From positions 57,921 through 121,920 of the forward strand of contig NZ_KL370760.1 of NCBI RefSeq assembly GCF_000701265.1: 64,000 nt of DNA, in the 5' to 3' direction. Both the position numbers and the translations under genes were made by a program. Of this stretch, positions 16,647 through 25,729 are shown in pieces. This DNA is from Legionella wadsworthii DSM 21896 = ATCC 33877 (GTDB taxonomy: Bacteria > Pseudomonadota > Gammaproteobacteria > Legionellales > Legionellaceae). Each line of letters opens with the position of its first letter. Position 1 is the first letter of the stretch. The notes beneath the pieces are model-generated. The model had not been told where the DNA came from and ran no database searches. It saw only the letters and a list, made by a program, of their open reading frames with translations.

Positions 16647-18662
16647 TTATACCTTCAATCCCAAGAATTTTCTAACGGGTTCCATCTCTGTTGTTTTATT
16701 TGTCACTACATTTCTGAAGAACTCCCATCTCTTTCTCGCTGTCATTCTTTGTTCTTCAATCACCTGAAGTTCTTCTGTAAATTTAACCATATCAATCGCA
16801 GGCAGCGTAGGATCAACTTTGATAAATCTTAAATTGGCATTTTTTGCCATTCCACCATCCAAGTCAGACCTATCGCCAATATAAGCGATTGGTTTATCCT
16901 TCACGTTGTATTTTTTACAAAATTCATGGAACATTGTGGGATTTGGCTTGGAGGGTAGCTTATTGTCCTTGTAAATATATCCATCGATATCCACTCCATA
17001 AAACTCTTTAATCTTTGGAACCTTACTCTCAAAAGCCGAACCATCCGTGATGATTCCAATTCGATATTTAGATCTTAAAGATAAAAAATCTTCTTTGGAC
17101 ATTTTGGGGATAAAAGGTTCTTCGCTTTTATGTTTTTGGTATTGTTGAGTAATATCTTCGCAAGTAATTTGAATGTCCGGTTTATATTTCTTAATGAATG
17201 CCAAAAGCATTTCTTGATATTGATAGTGACCTTTATCTTTTAGATTTTTACGTGTTTGCTCTATGATATCGATAGGCACTTCTATCCCAGAGTAAGTTTT
17301 TACAATCACTTGAAATATTGTGAAGGTAGTAGTACTCAAATTATGTAACGTATCATCAAAATCAAATAATAACCAAGGAAGGTTCATCCTCTTACTCGCT
17401 TCTTTCTGAATCTCTTGTCCCGCTTCATCGGATAAGACAATTTGTTTTTCATAGGATACTGTATACCTGTTTTTTTCTATTGCCGCCAATAACTCTCTCT
17501 CAAAATTTGCAAACGCTACTTTGGGTTTTTCAAATTCTTCAAGTAAACTGTTTTTTTGATTTTTAAAAAGCGCATGATCAATTGCTTCTGATCCATCATA
17601 TTTTTCAAGTAATTGTTTGAATTTAAATTGATGCTCTTTATGGGTTGGATCACACAAAATGGAGATTAAAATCATCCCCTCAACATTAGTCAATGTATCT
17701 AGGTTTAATCCCACTATTTTTAGTATTTCATTTAAAATAGGAAGATCCTCTGCACCACGCGGCAACAAACTCATGATGAATTCTAAAACATCGGGTTGAA
17801 TATTAAAAAACATTGAGTTTTTATGTGCTGTTATCGCAACGATACCCAGTAAATGAGCGCCTCGATTCATCACTTCTGATGCGGCACAATATATCGCTGC
17901 ACCCGCTTGAATATGATCATCAACAATAATTACCTTTTCTTTAGGAGTCGTTTCCTCGTGAAGATTTCTTGATTGGTAAAGCATTAATGGCTGCTGTGCT
18001 ATTCGATGAATACCAAAGGATTCCGCACGTGATGTGCGCTGCTTTATCGCAAATATCCTATCTAATTCCACCTTCCAATGGTCTTTATTTTTGGCAATTT
18101 TATTTCTTAATTCAGTAAGTAATAGAAGACTAAATTCTGCGGTTAAGCGGTTTTTGCCAGCATCAGGTGCGGATAGGTCTCTTTCCATAGTGGCTAAGTG
18201 AATGATTTCGCCTTCTTTTGGACATGATCTTTTTATAATTTGATACAAATGAATGACCATCTCCTGCAGATAAGTATCCGCCGTCTTCTTCCGAGGTTTT
18301 ACTTTTAATACACTTTCCAAATATTGGTTTGCTTTTTCTTTAAGAGCTAAAAAAAATGCTTCATTCTGCATAATGGAAACAGGGGCCATTCGTTGTGGCT
18401 TTCCAAACAAAGTAATGCTGTCGCTCGCAAGTTGAGAGATTTTAAGCGTAGGTTGTTTGTGTTCATAGCCGAACATTTTGCCTTTTTTAATAAATAATTG
18501 CAGCCTCGAAAGTATTTTTTCCTCTTCTGTCATATTGAAATGGTTTTCTGGTTGAGAAAGCTCTTCCGCAGTAGCTGCAACTAATATAGGTATTTGCGCC
18601 TCTAAATCATTTAATCTGGCAGTTAAGATTCGTCTTTGATGGAAAACATTGACAATGGGCAT
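16647..18662 (-). CDS. Phosphoribosyltransferase-like domain fused to a HAD-family phosphatase
   Basis: 671 residues from the ATG at 18662, chosen because AAGGA lies 7 bases upstream; an ATG at 18683 lacks one. Around residue 247, VIIVDDHIQAGAAIY matches the PRPP-binding loop of type I phosphoribosyltransferases (two acidic residues then a small-residue loop). The C-terminal third (about 430-640) is a HAD phosphatase: motif I DFDDTLHN, motif II IITDGSAF, a conserved Lys in KDNKLPSKPNP, and motif IV GDRSDLDGGMAKN. The middle (about 300-420) is unassigned. One reading is that PRPP-dependent base or nucleotide chemistry is followed by dephosphorylation in a single protein; substrate unknown. It lacks secretion signals and could be a cytoplasmic enzyme or an effector. 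Confidence 0.72.
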   Translation of the reverse strand: MPIVNVFHQRRILTARLNDLEAQIPILVAATAEELSQPENHFNMTEEEKILSRLQLFIKKGKMFGYEHKQPTLKISQLASDSITLFGKPQRMAPVSIMQNEAFFLALKEKANQYLESVLKVKPRKKTADTYLQEMVIHLYQIIKRSCPKEGEIIHLATMERDLSAPDAGKNRLTAEFSLLLLTELRNKIAKNKDHWKVELDRIFAIKQRTSRAESFGIHRIAQQPLMLYQSRNLHEETTPKEKVIIVDDHIQAGAAIYCAASEVMNRGAHLLGIVAITAHKNSMFFNIQPDVLEFIMSLLPRGAEDLPILNEILKIVGLNLDTLTNVEGMILISILCDPTHKEHQFKFKQLLEKYDGSEAIDHALFKNQKNSLLEEFEKPKVAFANFERELLAAIEKNRYTVSYEKQIVLSDEAGQEIQKEASKRMNLPWLLFDFDDTLHNLSTTTFTIFQVIVKTYSGIEVPIDIIEQTRKNLKDKGHYQYQEMLLAFIKKYKPDIQITCEDITQQYQKHKSEEPFIPKMSKEDFLSLRSKYRIGIITDGSAFESKVPKIKEFYGVDIDGYIYKDNKLPSKPNPTMFHEFCKKYNVKDKPIAYIGDRSDLDGGMAKNANLRFIKVDPTLPAIDMVKFTEELQVIEEQRMTARKRWEFFRNVVTNKTTEMEPVRKFLGLKV

Positions 18663-18762
18663 ATAAATTTCCTTATTTTTCATCGGCTTAAATTATCATA
18701 TTACAATGCCATTGCCCACTCAATAATCTTCTGAACAGATTTTTTTCACTCTATGCCCACGT

Positions 18763-18781
18763 CCTGCGGCTTGTCCGCGGG
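18763..18781. repeat. Solitary REP-like palindrome
   Basis: CCTGCGG-CTTGT-CCGCGGG (one mismatch in the stem), followed by ATCCA. Same core and loop as the elements at 2-56 and in the array at 7325-7655. It is located about 100 bases upstream of the PRTase-HAD start. Confidence 0.7.
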
Positions 18782-19259
18782 ATCCAGGAGATCTATTCCA
18801 AAATATTTTGATCTCACTGACAAACCATGCAGCATTGCCAGAGATAAGCCTACCTTTGCTAAATTTTGGCAAAAGTTTATACGCATACGAAAGAACTGTT
18901 AGATTTTATTCATGCCCTTAACTGGGGGTAAGTACCAGGCAACGCTTATAAGAATTTACATGATTCATTTTGAATCTTTAATTTTGAAATATTTTAAAGT
19001 CATTAGAGCAATCATTGCTCACTTGTATGTGTTAAAAAAAATGCCTTGAATTTAATTAAATCTTAATTTTAACAAGTACTTGGAGTTTTTAACCCTCCCT
19101 TTATCTGCATTTTTAAAATACATTCAGAGTTACTTTTGCCCTATTTTTTGGTTAATAAAAAATCTTTACACCTTTATTTGTTTCTGTTAACAATAAATCG
19201 CTGCCTTTTAGCAAAGAGAGTTGTAATGGAGTTACATTATCTTTACTTAGGAGTAAATT
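18782..19259. other. Long upstream region of the double-protease gene
   Basis: About 480 bases without a credible gene. The left part is spacer. The right part is AT-rich and holds the candidate PmrA-type box at 19051-19067 and the ribosome binding site AGGAG (19249-19253) for the gene at 19260. No RNA gene was seen. Confidence 0.5.
19051..19067 (+). promoter_or_regulatory. Candidate PmrA-type direct repeat box
   Basis: TTTAAT-TAAAT-CTTAAT fits the YTTAAT-N5-YTTAAT pattern known for PmrA, the response regulator that activates many Legionella effector genes. It lies about 190 bases upstream of the start at 19260. The region is AT-rich, so a chance match is possible, and the distance is longer than usual. 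Confidence 0.35.
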
Positions 19260-22200
19260 ATGTCTAATGATAAAATGGATATTTATCAAGGTTCCAAGGA
19301 AAAGAACCAAGATAAACAAAAGAAAGTGCAACAAAGCGATACGGAAACCTCCCCCACTCATGATTCAAATACCAGCAAAGAATTTACCGCCCACGATTTT
19401 TCCCACCTTGCAGAAAACGAACATTATCGTTATGCACCTAACAGCAAAAAAGTAGGTCATGCAGTGATTACTAAGGAGGGTGAACAGACTGTTGCCCTGC
19501 AATATGAGTTACCTAAGGTCGATGACGAAGAAACCCCAACAGTTCGTCCTTTAATTAATATAGAGGCAATTCAACCTTATCCTGGGATGCATCGATTTCG
19601 TGCACAAACACCCGATAATTTTACGCCCATGTACGGGAAACGTTCCATTTATGGAAAAGTGGGCGATAAGGACGAGGAAGATCCCATACAAATTGTTTGT
19701 TTTTCCCCTTCTCCTCAAGAAGGCAAGCAACCCTTTTGGGGCTCAATTAAAGAAACCCCTTTATTTAATGGCAAACTCAAAAAATCAGTAAAAAAAGAAT
19801 TAGAAAAAGAATTGGCAGAGATCGGTGAGGTCACTAAAGGAGGACATGATTTGACCGTTGATCATGACTCAGTCCCAGAACGTGATCTAATTAAAACACG
19901 AACTCCTGACCAGAATACAGTCATGGGGGAATCCGCACGTGACGCCTATCAAAACTTTTTTGAAAAAATGACGGATGAACTTCATCCTGAGATGAAAAAA
20001 CGTTTAAAACGTGCTTTTGAAGCGGATATTAAAGATAATTTTTCAAAAAATAGTTATCGCCCTGAATGGCTGCATCTTTACGGTTGGTCCTTAATGCCAA
20101 TGAGTCAAAATCCACAAAAAAAAGACAACTTAGGTGCCGCGCCAAAATGGGCAAATACGCAAATGATGATTCTAGAACGGATTGTAAAATGGTTTGCAAT
20201 CAACGCCCCCGAATCATTATTAACCATTAAACCTAAATTTGAGATGTTGCTGGATTCAGAACTGGTAAAACATATTGATTTTAGTGTGCGTGTTAAAATC
20301 AAAGAACGGTATGTGGAACTGATCCAATCGATAGATCCTTTCCTCGCTTACCCATTATTTCCGAAAGCATCTGATTTAGCCCAGGGCGCTGCAGTAACCT
20401 ATAATATTCTCAATAAAATTGACCCTGTAAGTAAACAGACTGTTAAAGGGGCTAAATCTAAAGGTGACGAAGGGCTTTCAACCATTTCCTCAAAAAAAAT
20501 TGGCTCTATCTTAACCAAAACGAAAACCATCAAGAGAAGTCCTGCAAAAGTTTCACCTCAAGAGAAGTCTCCTGAAGAGGAGGTCCAACTGGAACTGAGC
20601 CAACCAGAACCCAGACAGGTTCGTCAAGAAAATCGAGCAAAGAAAGCAATCCAGGGAAATGTAAGTGAGCAATCCAGTGCACAACAGAGAGCCACAGCGC
20701 GCAAAGAGGAAGACAGTGAAGAAGAGGAATTAATACAACCCCCCAAAAAACGCAGCAAATTTCCCACTCAAAATAAGCACGAACGTTCCGTAGTACAAGT
20801 TTATTCTGACTATTTTGTTGCTGATTACGATAATCCCTGGCGAGGACCCGAATCAGCTTCCTGCTCCGGATCGGGTTTTATTGTTCAAGATCCCTCTTCA
20901 GACAAGAAATATATCATGACCAATGCTCATGTTGCTGAGAATACAACATTTCTTCAGGTACGTTTGGCGAATAACCGTATTAAAAAATATGAGGCAAAAG
21001 TCAAATGCGTTTCTTACCAGTGTGACTTAGCTTTACTGGAAGTTGAAGATCCTGAGTTTAATGATCTTGTCGACCCGGTTGCGTTGGGTGAAATGGTCAG
21101 TTTACGCGATAGAATTATGGTGGTTGGTTTCCCAATGGGGGGGACTGAAATCTCTCTTTCTAAAGGTATCGTCTCACGAATACAGATGGACAGCTATTCC
21201 ATGAGCGGTCAAAATTTATTACAGGCACAAGTGGATGCAGCAGTGAATCCTGGAAATAGCGGTGGGCCAGTATTTATAGGCGATAAAGTTGTGGGCGTTG
21301 CGTTTCAAGGATATGGCGGCCATCAAGGGTTGAACTACATTATCCCGATACCCATCATGCAGCACTTCCTGACCGAAGCATTAAGTGGTAAGCCATACCG
21401 CGGATTTCCAACAATTCCTGTGATCACAGAAGAAATTGAAAATCCGAGTGAGCGTGAATTTTATAAAATGGGTAAGCGATCAGGTATTCGCGTGTTGAAA
21501 GTGGATAATTTATCGGATGCCTATAATAAATTAAAACCAGACGATATTATCCTTGCCATTGAAGGATTACCTATCTCTAATGAAGGCACAGTGGATATTC
21601 CAGACATTGGAAATTGTATTGATTTCTATCATATGACTCAGGCAAAATTTATAGGTGATAGCGTAAGGCTAAATATTTTACGAAGAAAACCGGATACCGA
21701 TACAGTTGAGGAATTGGAAGTTGATGTACTCTTGGATACCATATTAGGAGATACCGAAAAGGTATCCGTAGCAGAACACGACAAATTACCCACTTATTAC
21801 ATTAACTCTGGAATTTGCTTTGTCCCTCTGACACGTAATTACATGGAAGGAAATGGGTGTGATTTTGAAGAGATGCATTTAGTTGAAGAAAATTGTTCTT
21901 TACCGGATGCACCTAAAAAAAATCCCAATGAGCAAATCATTGTCATTAACACCATCTTTAACTGTAAAGAAACTCAAGGGTATGAGAAACATATCCGTTC
22001 TATCGTTAAAGAGATTAATGGGCAACCCATTAACAATATTCATGATGTAGTACGGGCTATGGAAGCCAATAAAGAAAAAAGGCATGTGATTTCCCTTGCT
22101 TCCAAATCAAAGATTGTAATTCCTAATATGTCTGCTCAAGAACATGCTCAGTTATTAAAACGTAACCATATCGCCCAAGATCGATCAACTGATTTGAATT

Positions 22201-23363
22201 CGACACCGATGAAGGAAAAAACAGTATCTTCCCCTAAAATGGCAGCGCCCAAAAAAGCTGAGTTATATGTAGAGGACATGGAATTAACTCAATCAGGGAT
22301 GCACGCTCTTTTTGCAAGGATGGGGTATCCCGGAATAATCAGTGGCTCAATCTATAATGGGAACCCCACTATTGATATAGAGGCACTGAACCACCAAGGT
22401 TTTATGCCCGTATTAACTGACGTAGGGCAAAGCAATGTTTCCGGACACTGGATTATGCTCATGCGTGGATGCAACAATGAATACTTTATCTTTGATCCGA
22501 TGGGACAAGCATCAGGAAAGAATTATGTTGATGATCTTGCAAGTCAATTACCCAGAGGCTCCAGACTTTCTGTTATTCCCACCGAAGCGGGATTAAATCG
22601 AGGATTATGTGGTTATTGGGTTGCATCAACCGGCCTAAGGATCCATTCAGCATTAAATCAACCTACTCCTATTAGTATATCGATATTGGGTAAAGTTTTT
22701 TCTGAAGAAATGCGCGATGAACTAGCCAATAATGGATTCATGAAGATCATTACATGGCTCCAATCGGTGACCAGTCAATTTTCAGGTGCTCCATCAAAGA
22801 AATTAATTGATGCTCGAGAATTAAGGCAAGAAAGTGAACTGAAAAATCGTGCTGAGATTATAAGCCCTATTCCTATAAAACCAATTCCTTCAGGGTTCTT
22901 CAGTCGCCCCCCTCAAGACAGTGAGAAGAAGGCGGTACAATCGAGAAAAAGGCGGCATATTGTTGAATCGGATGAAGAGGAGGAACAAACAATTTTATCC
23001 GATATAGAAGAAGTGGATTTAACAAGGGATATGTTGCCTGGTTTAAAACGTTATCAGCAAAAAATTAATGAAATGGAGGAGCGCTACAAAGATCTTCCAG
23101 AGGATGAAGAAGATGAAGAAGATTATGCTGCTTCGGATGAGTCTGACTTCTCTGAGGAAGAAAATGAAACAGATGATCAAAGCATGGAGTTAGATAGTTC
23201 CGGCTCAGAAGAAGAGGCAGTTGATATTAAATCGAAGAATAAAAATTCTCAGAAATCGCAACATCTTAATCCAAGGACACAACGTCATGGGTTCTTCAAA
23301 CGAAGAGCTGATGATGTAGATGAAGAGGAACCCAATCATCGAAAAAGAGCTCGATACGGATAA
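19260..23363 (+). CDS. Double-protease protein: HtrA/Deg9-like serine protease with PDZ-like regions plus clan CE-like cysteine protease and nuclear-localisation-like motifs
   Basis: 1367 residues, no signal peptide, AGGAG 6 bases before the ATG. Residues 1 to about 400 are an unassigned N-terminal domain; about 400-515 are a charged linker with a basic PPKKRSKFP motif near 494. The trypsin-like domain has His557 (TNAHV), Asp589 (CDLALLEV) and Ser667 (NPGNSGGPV). It is followed by KPYRGFPTIPV and two PDZ-like segments (about 740-980), the order seen in plant Deg9-type nuclear proteases. Residues about 1010-1160 carry His1063 (SGHWIMLM), Asp1079 (FDPMGQ), Asn1113 and Cys1117 (LNRGLCGYWV). This is the His-Asp-Asn/Gln-Cys order of adenain/Ulp1-type clan CE cysteine proteases. 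The tail (about 1215-1367) alternates Asp/Glu tracts with basic clusters (RKRRHIV, HRKRARYG). Eukaryote-like architecture suggests a translocated, nucleus-directed effector, an inference. It ends at a strong terminator. Confidence 0.82.
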   Translation: MSNDKMDIYQGSKEKNQDKQKKVQQSDTETSPTHDSNTSKEFTAHDFSHLAENEHYRYAPNSKKVGHAVITKEGEQTVALQYELPKVDDEETPTVRPLINIEAIQPYPGMHRFRAQTPDNFTPMYGKRSIYGKVGDKDEEDPIQIVCFSPSPQEGKQPFWGSIKETPLFNGKLKKSVKKELEKELAEIGEVTKGGHDLTVDHDSVPERDLIKTRTPDQNTVMGESARDAYQNFFEKMTDELHPEMKKRLKRAFEADIKDNFSKNSYRPEWLHLYGWSLMPMSQNPQKKDNLGAAPKWANTQMMILERIVKWFAINAPESLLTIKPKFEMLLDSELVKHIDFSVRVKIKERYVELIQSIDPFLAYPLFPKASDLAQGAAVTYNILNKIDPVSKQTVKGAKSKGDEGLSTISSKKIGSILTKTKTIKRSPAKVSPQEKSPEEEVQLELSQPEPRQVRQENRAKKAIQGNVSEQSSAQQRATARKEEDSEEEELIQPPKKRSKFPTQNKHERSVVQVYSDYFVADYDNPWRGPESASCSGSGFIVQDPSSDKKYIMTNAHVAENTTFLQVRLANNRIKKYEAKVKCVSYQCDLALLEVEDPEFNDLVDPVALGEMVSLRDRIMVVGFPMGGTEISLSKGIVSRIQMDSYSMSGQNLLQAQVDAAVNPGNSGGPVFIGDKVVGVAFQGYGGHQGLNYIIPIPIMQHFLTEALSGKPYRGFPTIPVITEEIENPSEREFYKMGKRSGIRVLKVDNLSDAYNKLKPDDIILAIEGLPISNEGTVDIPDIGNCIDFYHMTQAKFIGDSVRLNILRRKPDTDTVEELEVDVLLDTILGDTEKVSVAEHDKLPTYYINSGICFVPLTRNYMEGNGCDFEEMHLVEENCSLPDAPKKNPNEQIIVINTIFNCKETQGYEKHIRSIVKEINGQPINNIHDVVRAMEANKEKRHVISLASKSKIVIPNMSAQEHAQLLKRNHIAQDRSTDLNSTPMKEKTVSSPKMAAPKKAELYVEDMELTQSGMHALFARMGYPGIISGSIYNGNPTIDIEALNHQGFMPVLTDVGQSNVSGHWIMLMRGCNNEYFIFDPMGQASGKNYVDDLASQLPRGSRLSVIPTEAGLNRGLCGYWVASTGLRIHSALNQPTPISISILGKVFSEEMRDELANNGFMKIITWLQSVTSQFSGAPSKKLIDARELRQESELKNRAEIISPIPIKPIPSGFFSRPPQDSEKKAVQSRKRRHIVESDEEEEQTILSDIEEVDLTRDMLPGLKRYQQKINEMEERYKDLPEDEEDEEDYAASDESDFSEEENETDDQSMELDSSGSEEEAVDIKSKNKNSQKSQHLNPRTQRHGFFKRRADDVDEEEPNHRKRARYG

Positions 23364-23380
23364 GTCAGTTTCTCTATTGC

Positions 23381-23407
23381 GCCGGGGTGATAAAACCCCG
23401 GCTTTTT
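23381..23407 (+). terminator. Rho-independent terminator after the double-protease gene
   Basis: Perfect 8-bp stem GCCGGGGT/ACCCCGGC with a 6-base loop, followed by five T. It starts 17 bases after the stop at 23363. It separates the double-protease gene from the DUF2608 gene. Confidence 0.9.
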
Positions 23408-23447
23408 CATTTTTAGAATCGTATTAATTAGTTATTTGGAGATAATG

Positions 23448-24380
23448 ATGTTGCAAAAAATTGAGGAAATAAAAAATTTTAAAAAGGCACTAATAGACAT
23501 TCATTATAATACCTGGCTCGTTTTGGATCTCGATAATACCGTTATGACGCCTCGAGTAGCATTTGGGGGAGATGCCTGGTTTGAAGGATTATTTTTCCAC
23601 GTCTCGAAAAATAAAATTGAACTTACAATTGCCCAACCTTCACTCATGTCCGTTTATAATACCGCGCAGCATTTCGTTCGCACCGCTGCAGTAGAGCCCG
23701 AGATTGTTCGCATCATTAAAGCACTACAAGATATTGGCATTCCCATCATTGGATTAACTGCCCGCGGATATTCGATCCGCCATCAAACACTGAGACAGCT
23801 TGAGGATATGGGTGTCGATTTTTCGCGGAACAGTATTGTTCCTGACGATGGCTCATCTTGTGAGGGAGGTGTCATTTTTTGTGATGGAGGTGACAAAGGA
23901 GAACATTTGAATTCATTATTTTCAAGAATAAAACGTATGCCACGACATATCGTAATGCTTGACGATAAGAAAAAGCACTTAGAACGAGTCATGCTGGCGT
24001 TAAAGAGTCATGGAATCCTTTTTACTGGTTACCGCTACGGTTATCTTGATGACGAAGTGAAAAAATTTAATATGGAAATTGCCAATCTGCAATTGGCCCA
24101 CTTATGGAAATGGCTATCAGCAACCGTGCAAGAAGATGTTAAAAAATTAAAACTTATTTCTGAAGAACTCATTAATGACCTAAGTCCATCAATTGACTTA
24201 GAGAACTTTTTTCTCCCATCCCATCCACTGCATCCAACTAAATTGCATTCCGATGAGAAGAAACCCAAGTTACTGAAACGCTCTTCCAGTGCCCCATCTT
24301 TTTTCGTGAAGGAGATGCTTAAGGCGACCGAAGCAGAAGCTGTCCAGTCAATTGAGGTAGCACGTCCATCAACGCCATAG
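23448..24380 (+). CDS. DUF2608 family HAD-like protein
   Basis: 310 residues. HAD-superfamily motif I is VLDLDNTVMTP (D-x-D-x-T), motif II is IIGLTARG, and a late acidic motif IVMLDDKKKHLERV fits motif IV. DUF2608 proteins, common in Legionella and Chlamydia-like bacteria, have this arrangement and are presumed phosphatases; substrate unknown. No signal peptide is seen, unlike some family members. The C-terminal 70 residues (KKPKLLKRSSSAPSFFVKEM) look disordered. Of the clustered start codons, ATG at 23448 is best spaced from GGAGA (23438-23442); a TTG at 23436 overlaps that site and is rejected. Confidence 0.8.
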   Translation: MLQKIEEIKNFKKALIDIHYNTWLVLDLDNTVMTPRVAFGGDAWFEGLFFHVSKNKIELTIAQPSLMSVYNTAQHFVRTAAVEPEIVRIIKALQDIGIPIIGLTARGYSIRHQTLRQLEDMGVDFSRNSIVPDDGSSCEGGVIFCDGGDKGEHLNSLFSRIKRMPRHIVMLDDKKKHLERVMLALKSHGILFTGYRYGYLDDEVKKFNMEIANLQLAHLWKWLSATVQEDVKKLKLISEELINDLSPSIDLENFFLPSHPLHPTKLHSDEKKPKLLKRSSSAPSFFVKEMLKATEAEAVQSIEVARPSTP

Positions 24381-24507
24381 ATACACCGAATAAAATGATA
24401 GAAAAGATACTTTTTTCAGTAGTATAGTATCTAAAAATAAAAGACATACCATGACAGTGAATGGGTTTACTTATTAAAATTTATTTTTTATTTAAATGAG
24501 AGCGATT

Positions 24508-25656
24508 ATGTTAAAGGACTGGCAAATAAAATTTTCCAAAAGTTTTTCTCGATACCCAAATCTTTTTACTGAATTAGACTTTGAAGAACAGGATACTTTA
24601 TCCGATTTGTTTGACTTATTAGAAAAATCCGGAACAGAAGTACTGGATGACGCTGTGGTAAGTCATCTTTTGGATAATTCGTCGTATATCTCAGAGTTAT
24701 CCTATTTTATTACTTTAATGAGCCACCATCAGTGTTTGAATCGTTTGATGCTCAACCATTTATTCTCAAACCATTATTTACCGGATTTAAAAGTAAGTAT
24801 TCATACACTTTCGCAGCGATTGATGCTCTCCAAAGACACCCTCTTTTTTTTATTCTCCTCAAGAAACCCTCAGGCTTGTGTCCAGTTTATATTGCGCGCC
24901 CTCTCAAAGGGAGTCGATATTGCGATAATTAAAAATTTTTTATCGCAACAAGTTGCCTTAGAAGGTTTGAATGATACGATAACCTTATTTGATTTGAGTC
25001 ATTTCTCCTATAAAACTCAACATTTTCAAAAATTTGCTGACCTCACCTGGGTGCTTGCGAATCCTTTATGTCAAACTATTTTTGGTGCCAGGCTGCGTGG
25101 TTTTTCGGATTATTCCGTCATTACAGAAGTTTTAAATGATACTGCAGCCGATAATATAATCAAACAAGTAAGTTTGGCTCAAGGAGAAAATAAGGTGAAA
25201 ATCTTTTTCGATTTCTTTACCTCCTTCCGCCCCTTTCCACCCAGTCCAAAATACATTGTTGAAGTCAATGTGTCTCATTGGGTAACTGCAGCTTTGACTC
25301 ATTATTGCAAAGCAACAATTGCAGCAAGTACCAGCCCGCAAGATTTATTGCAAACTCAAAAGATGATAGCCACATTAAGAAAAAAAGGTGGGGATAAGGT
25401 TATTTTTGACAAAATTAAATATGAGGTAGCAAGCCACATTGAATCCGAAGATTTATGTTCTTCAAGAACATATGATGACCTTATGGAAGAAATATGGTCT
25501 GCGCTGAATCAACCACAGGTTCACTTAGAAACGTTTACAAATGATCTTCATCAAGCTAAAGGTTATGCTGGCTTTTTTGATGAAGGCTTAAGAAAACAAT
25601 TTTCCACACAGGGGATGGATGGGGCACAAGTTCATGAAAAAAATCTATCCCTGTAA
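24508..25656 (+). CDS. Unknown helical protein, candidate effector
   Basis: 382 residues from the ATG at 24508, preferred over 24496 because GAGAG lies about 7 bases upstream. The protein is largely helical with many Leu, Phe and Ser-His pairs (LNHLFSNHYLPDLKVSIHTL), no membrane helix and no signal peptide. I recognise no domain. It lies downstream of the DUF2608 gene, with 127 bases between, and upstream of an oxygenase gene, all on the same strand. Its place after the double-protease and DUF2608 genes suggests an effector island, but this is inference only. Confidence 0.6.
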   Translation: MLKDWQIKFSKSFSRYPNLFTELDFEEQDTLSDLFDLLEKSGTEVLDDAVVSHLLDNSSYISELSYFITLMSHHQCLNRLMLNHLFSNHYLPDLKVSIHTLSQRLMLSKDTLFFLFSSRNPQACVQFILRALSKGVDIAIIKNFLSQQVALEGLNDTITLFDLSHFSYKTQHFQKFADLTWVLANPLCQTIFGARLRGFSDYSVITEVLNDTAADNIIKQVSLAQGENKVKIFFDFFTSFRPFPPSPKYIVEVNVSHWVTAALTHYCKATIAASTSPQDLLQTQKMIATLRKKGGDKVIFDKIKYEVASHIESEDLCSSRTYDDLMEEIWSALNQPQVHLETFTNDLHQAKGYAGFFDEGLRKQFSTQGMDGAQVHEKNLSL

Positions 25657-25729
25657 AGCATTTGGCTACAGTGAGGCTCTATTTTGGTTTTGAGCAAATA
25701 CATAGGTCCCAACTAGTTAAGGAAAAATA

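Noticed and set aside
23436-23447. TTG start for the DUF2608 gene
   Set aside because: The TTG overlaps the GGAGA ribosome binding site that serves the ATG at 23448.
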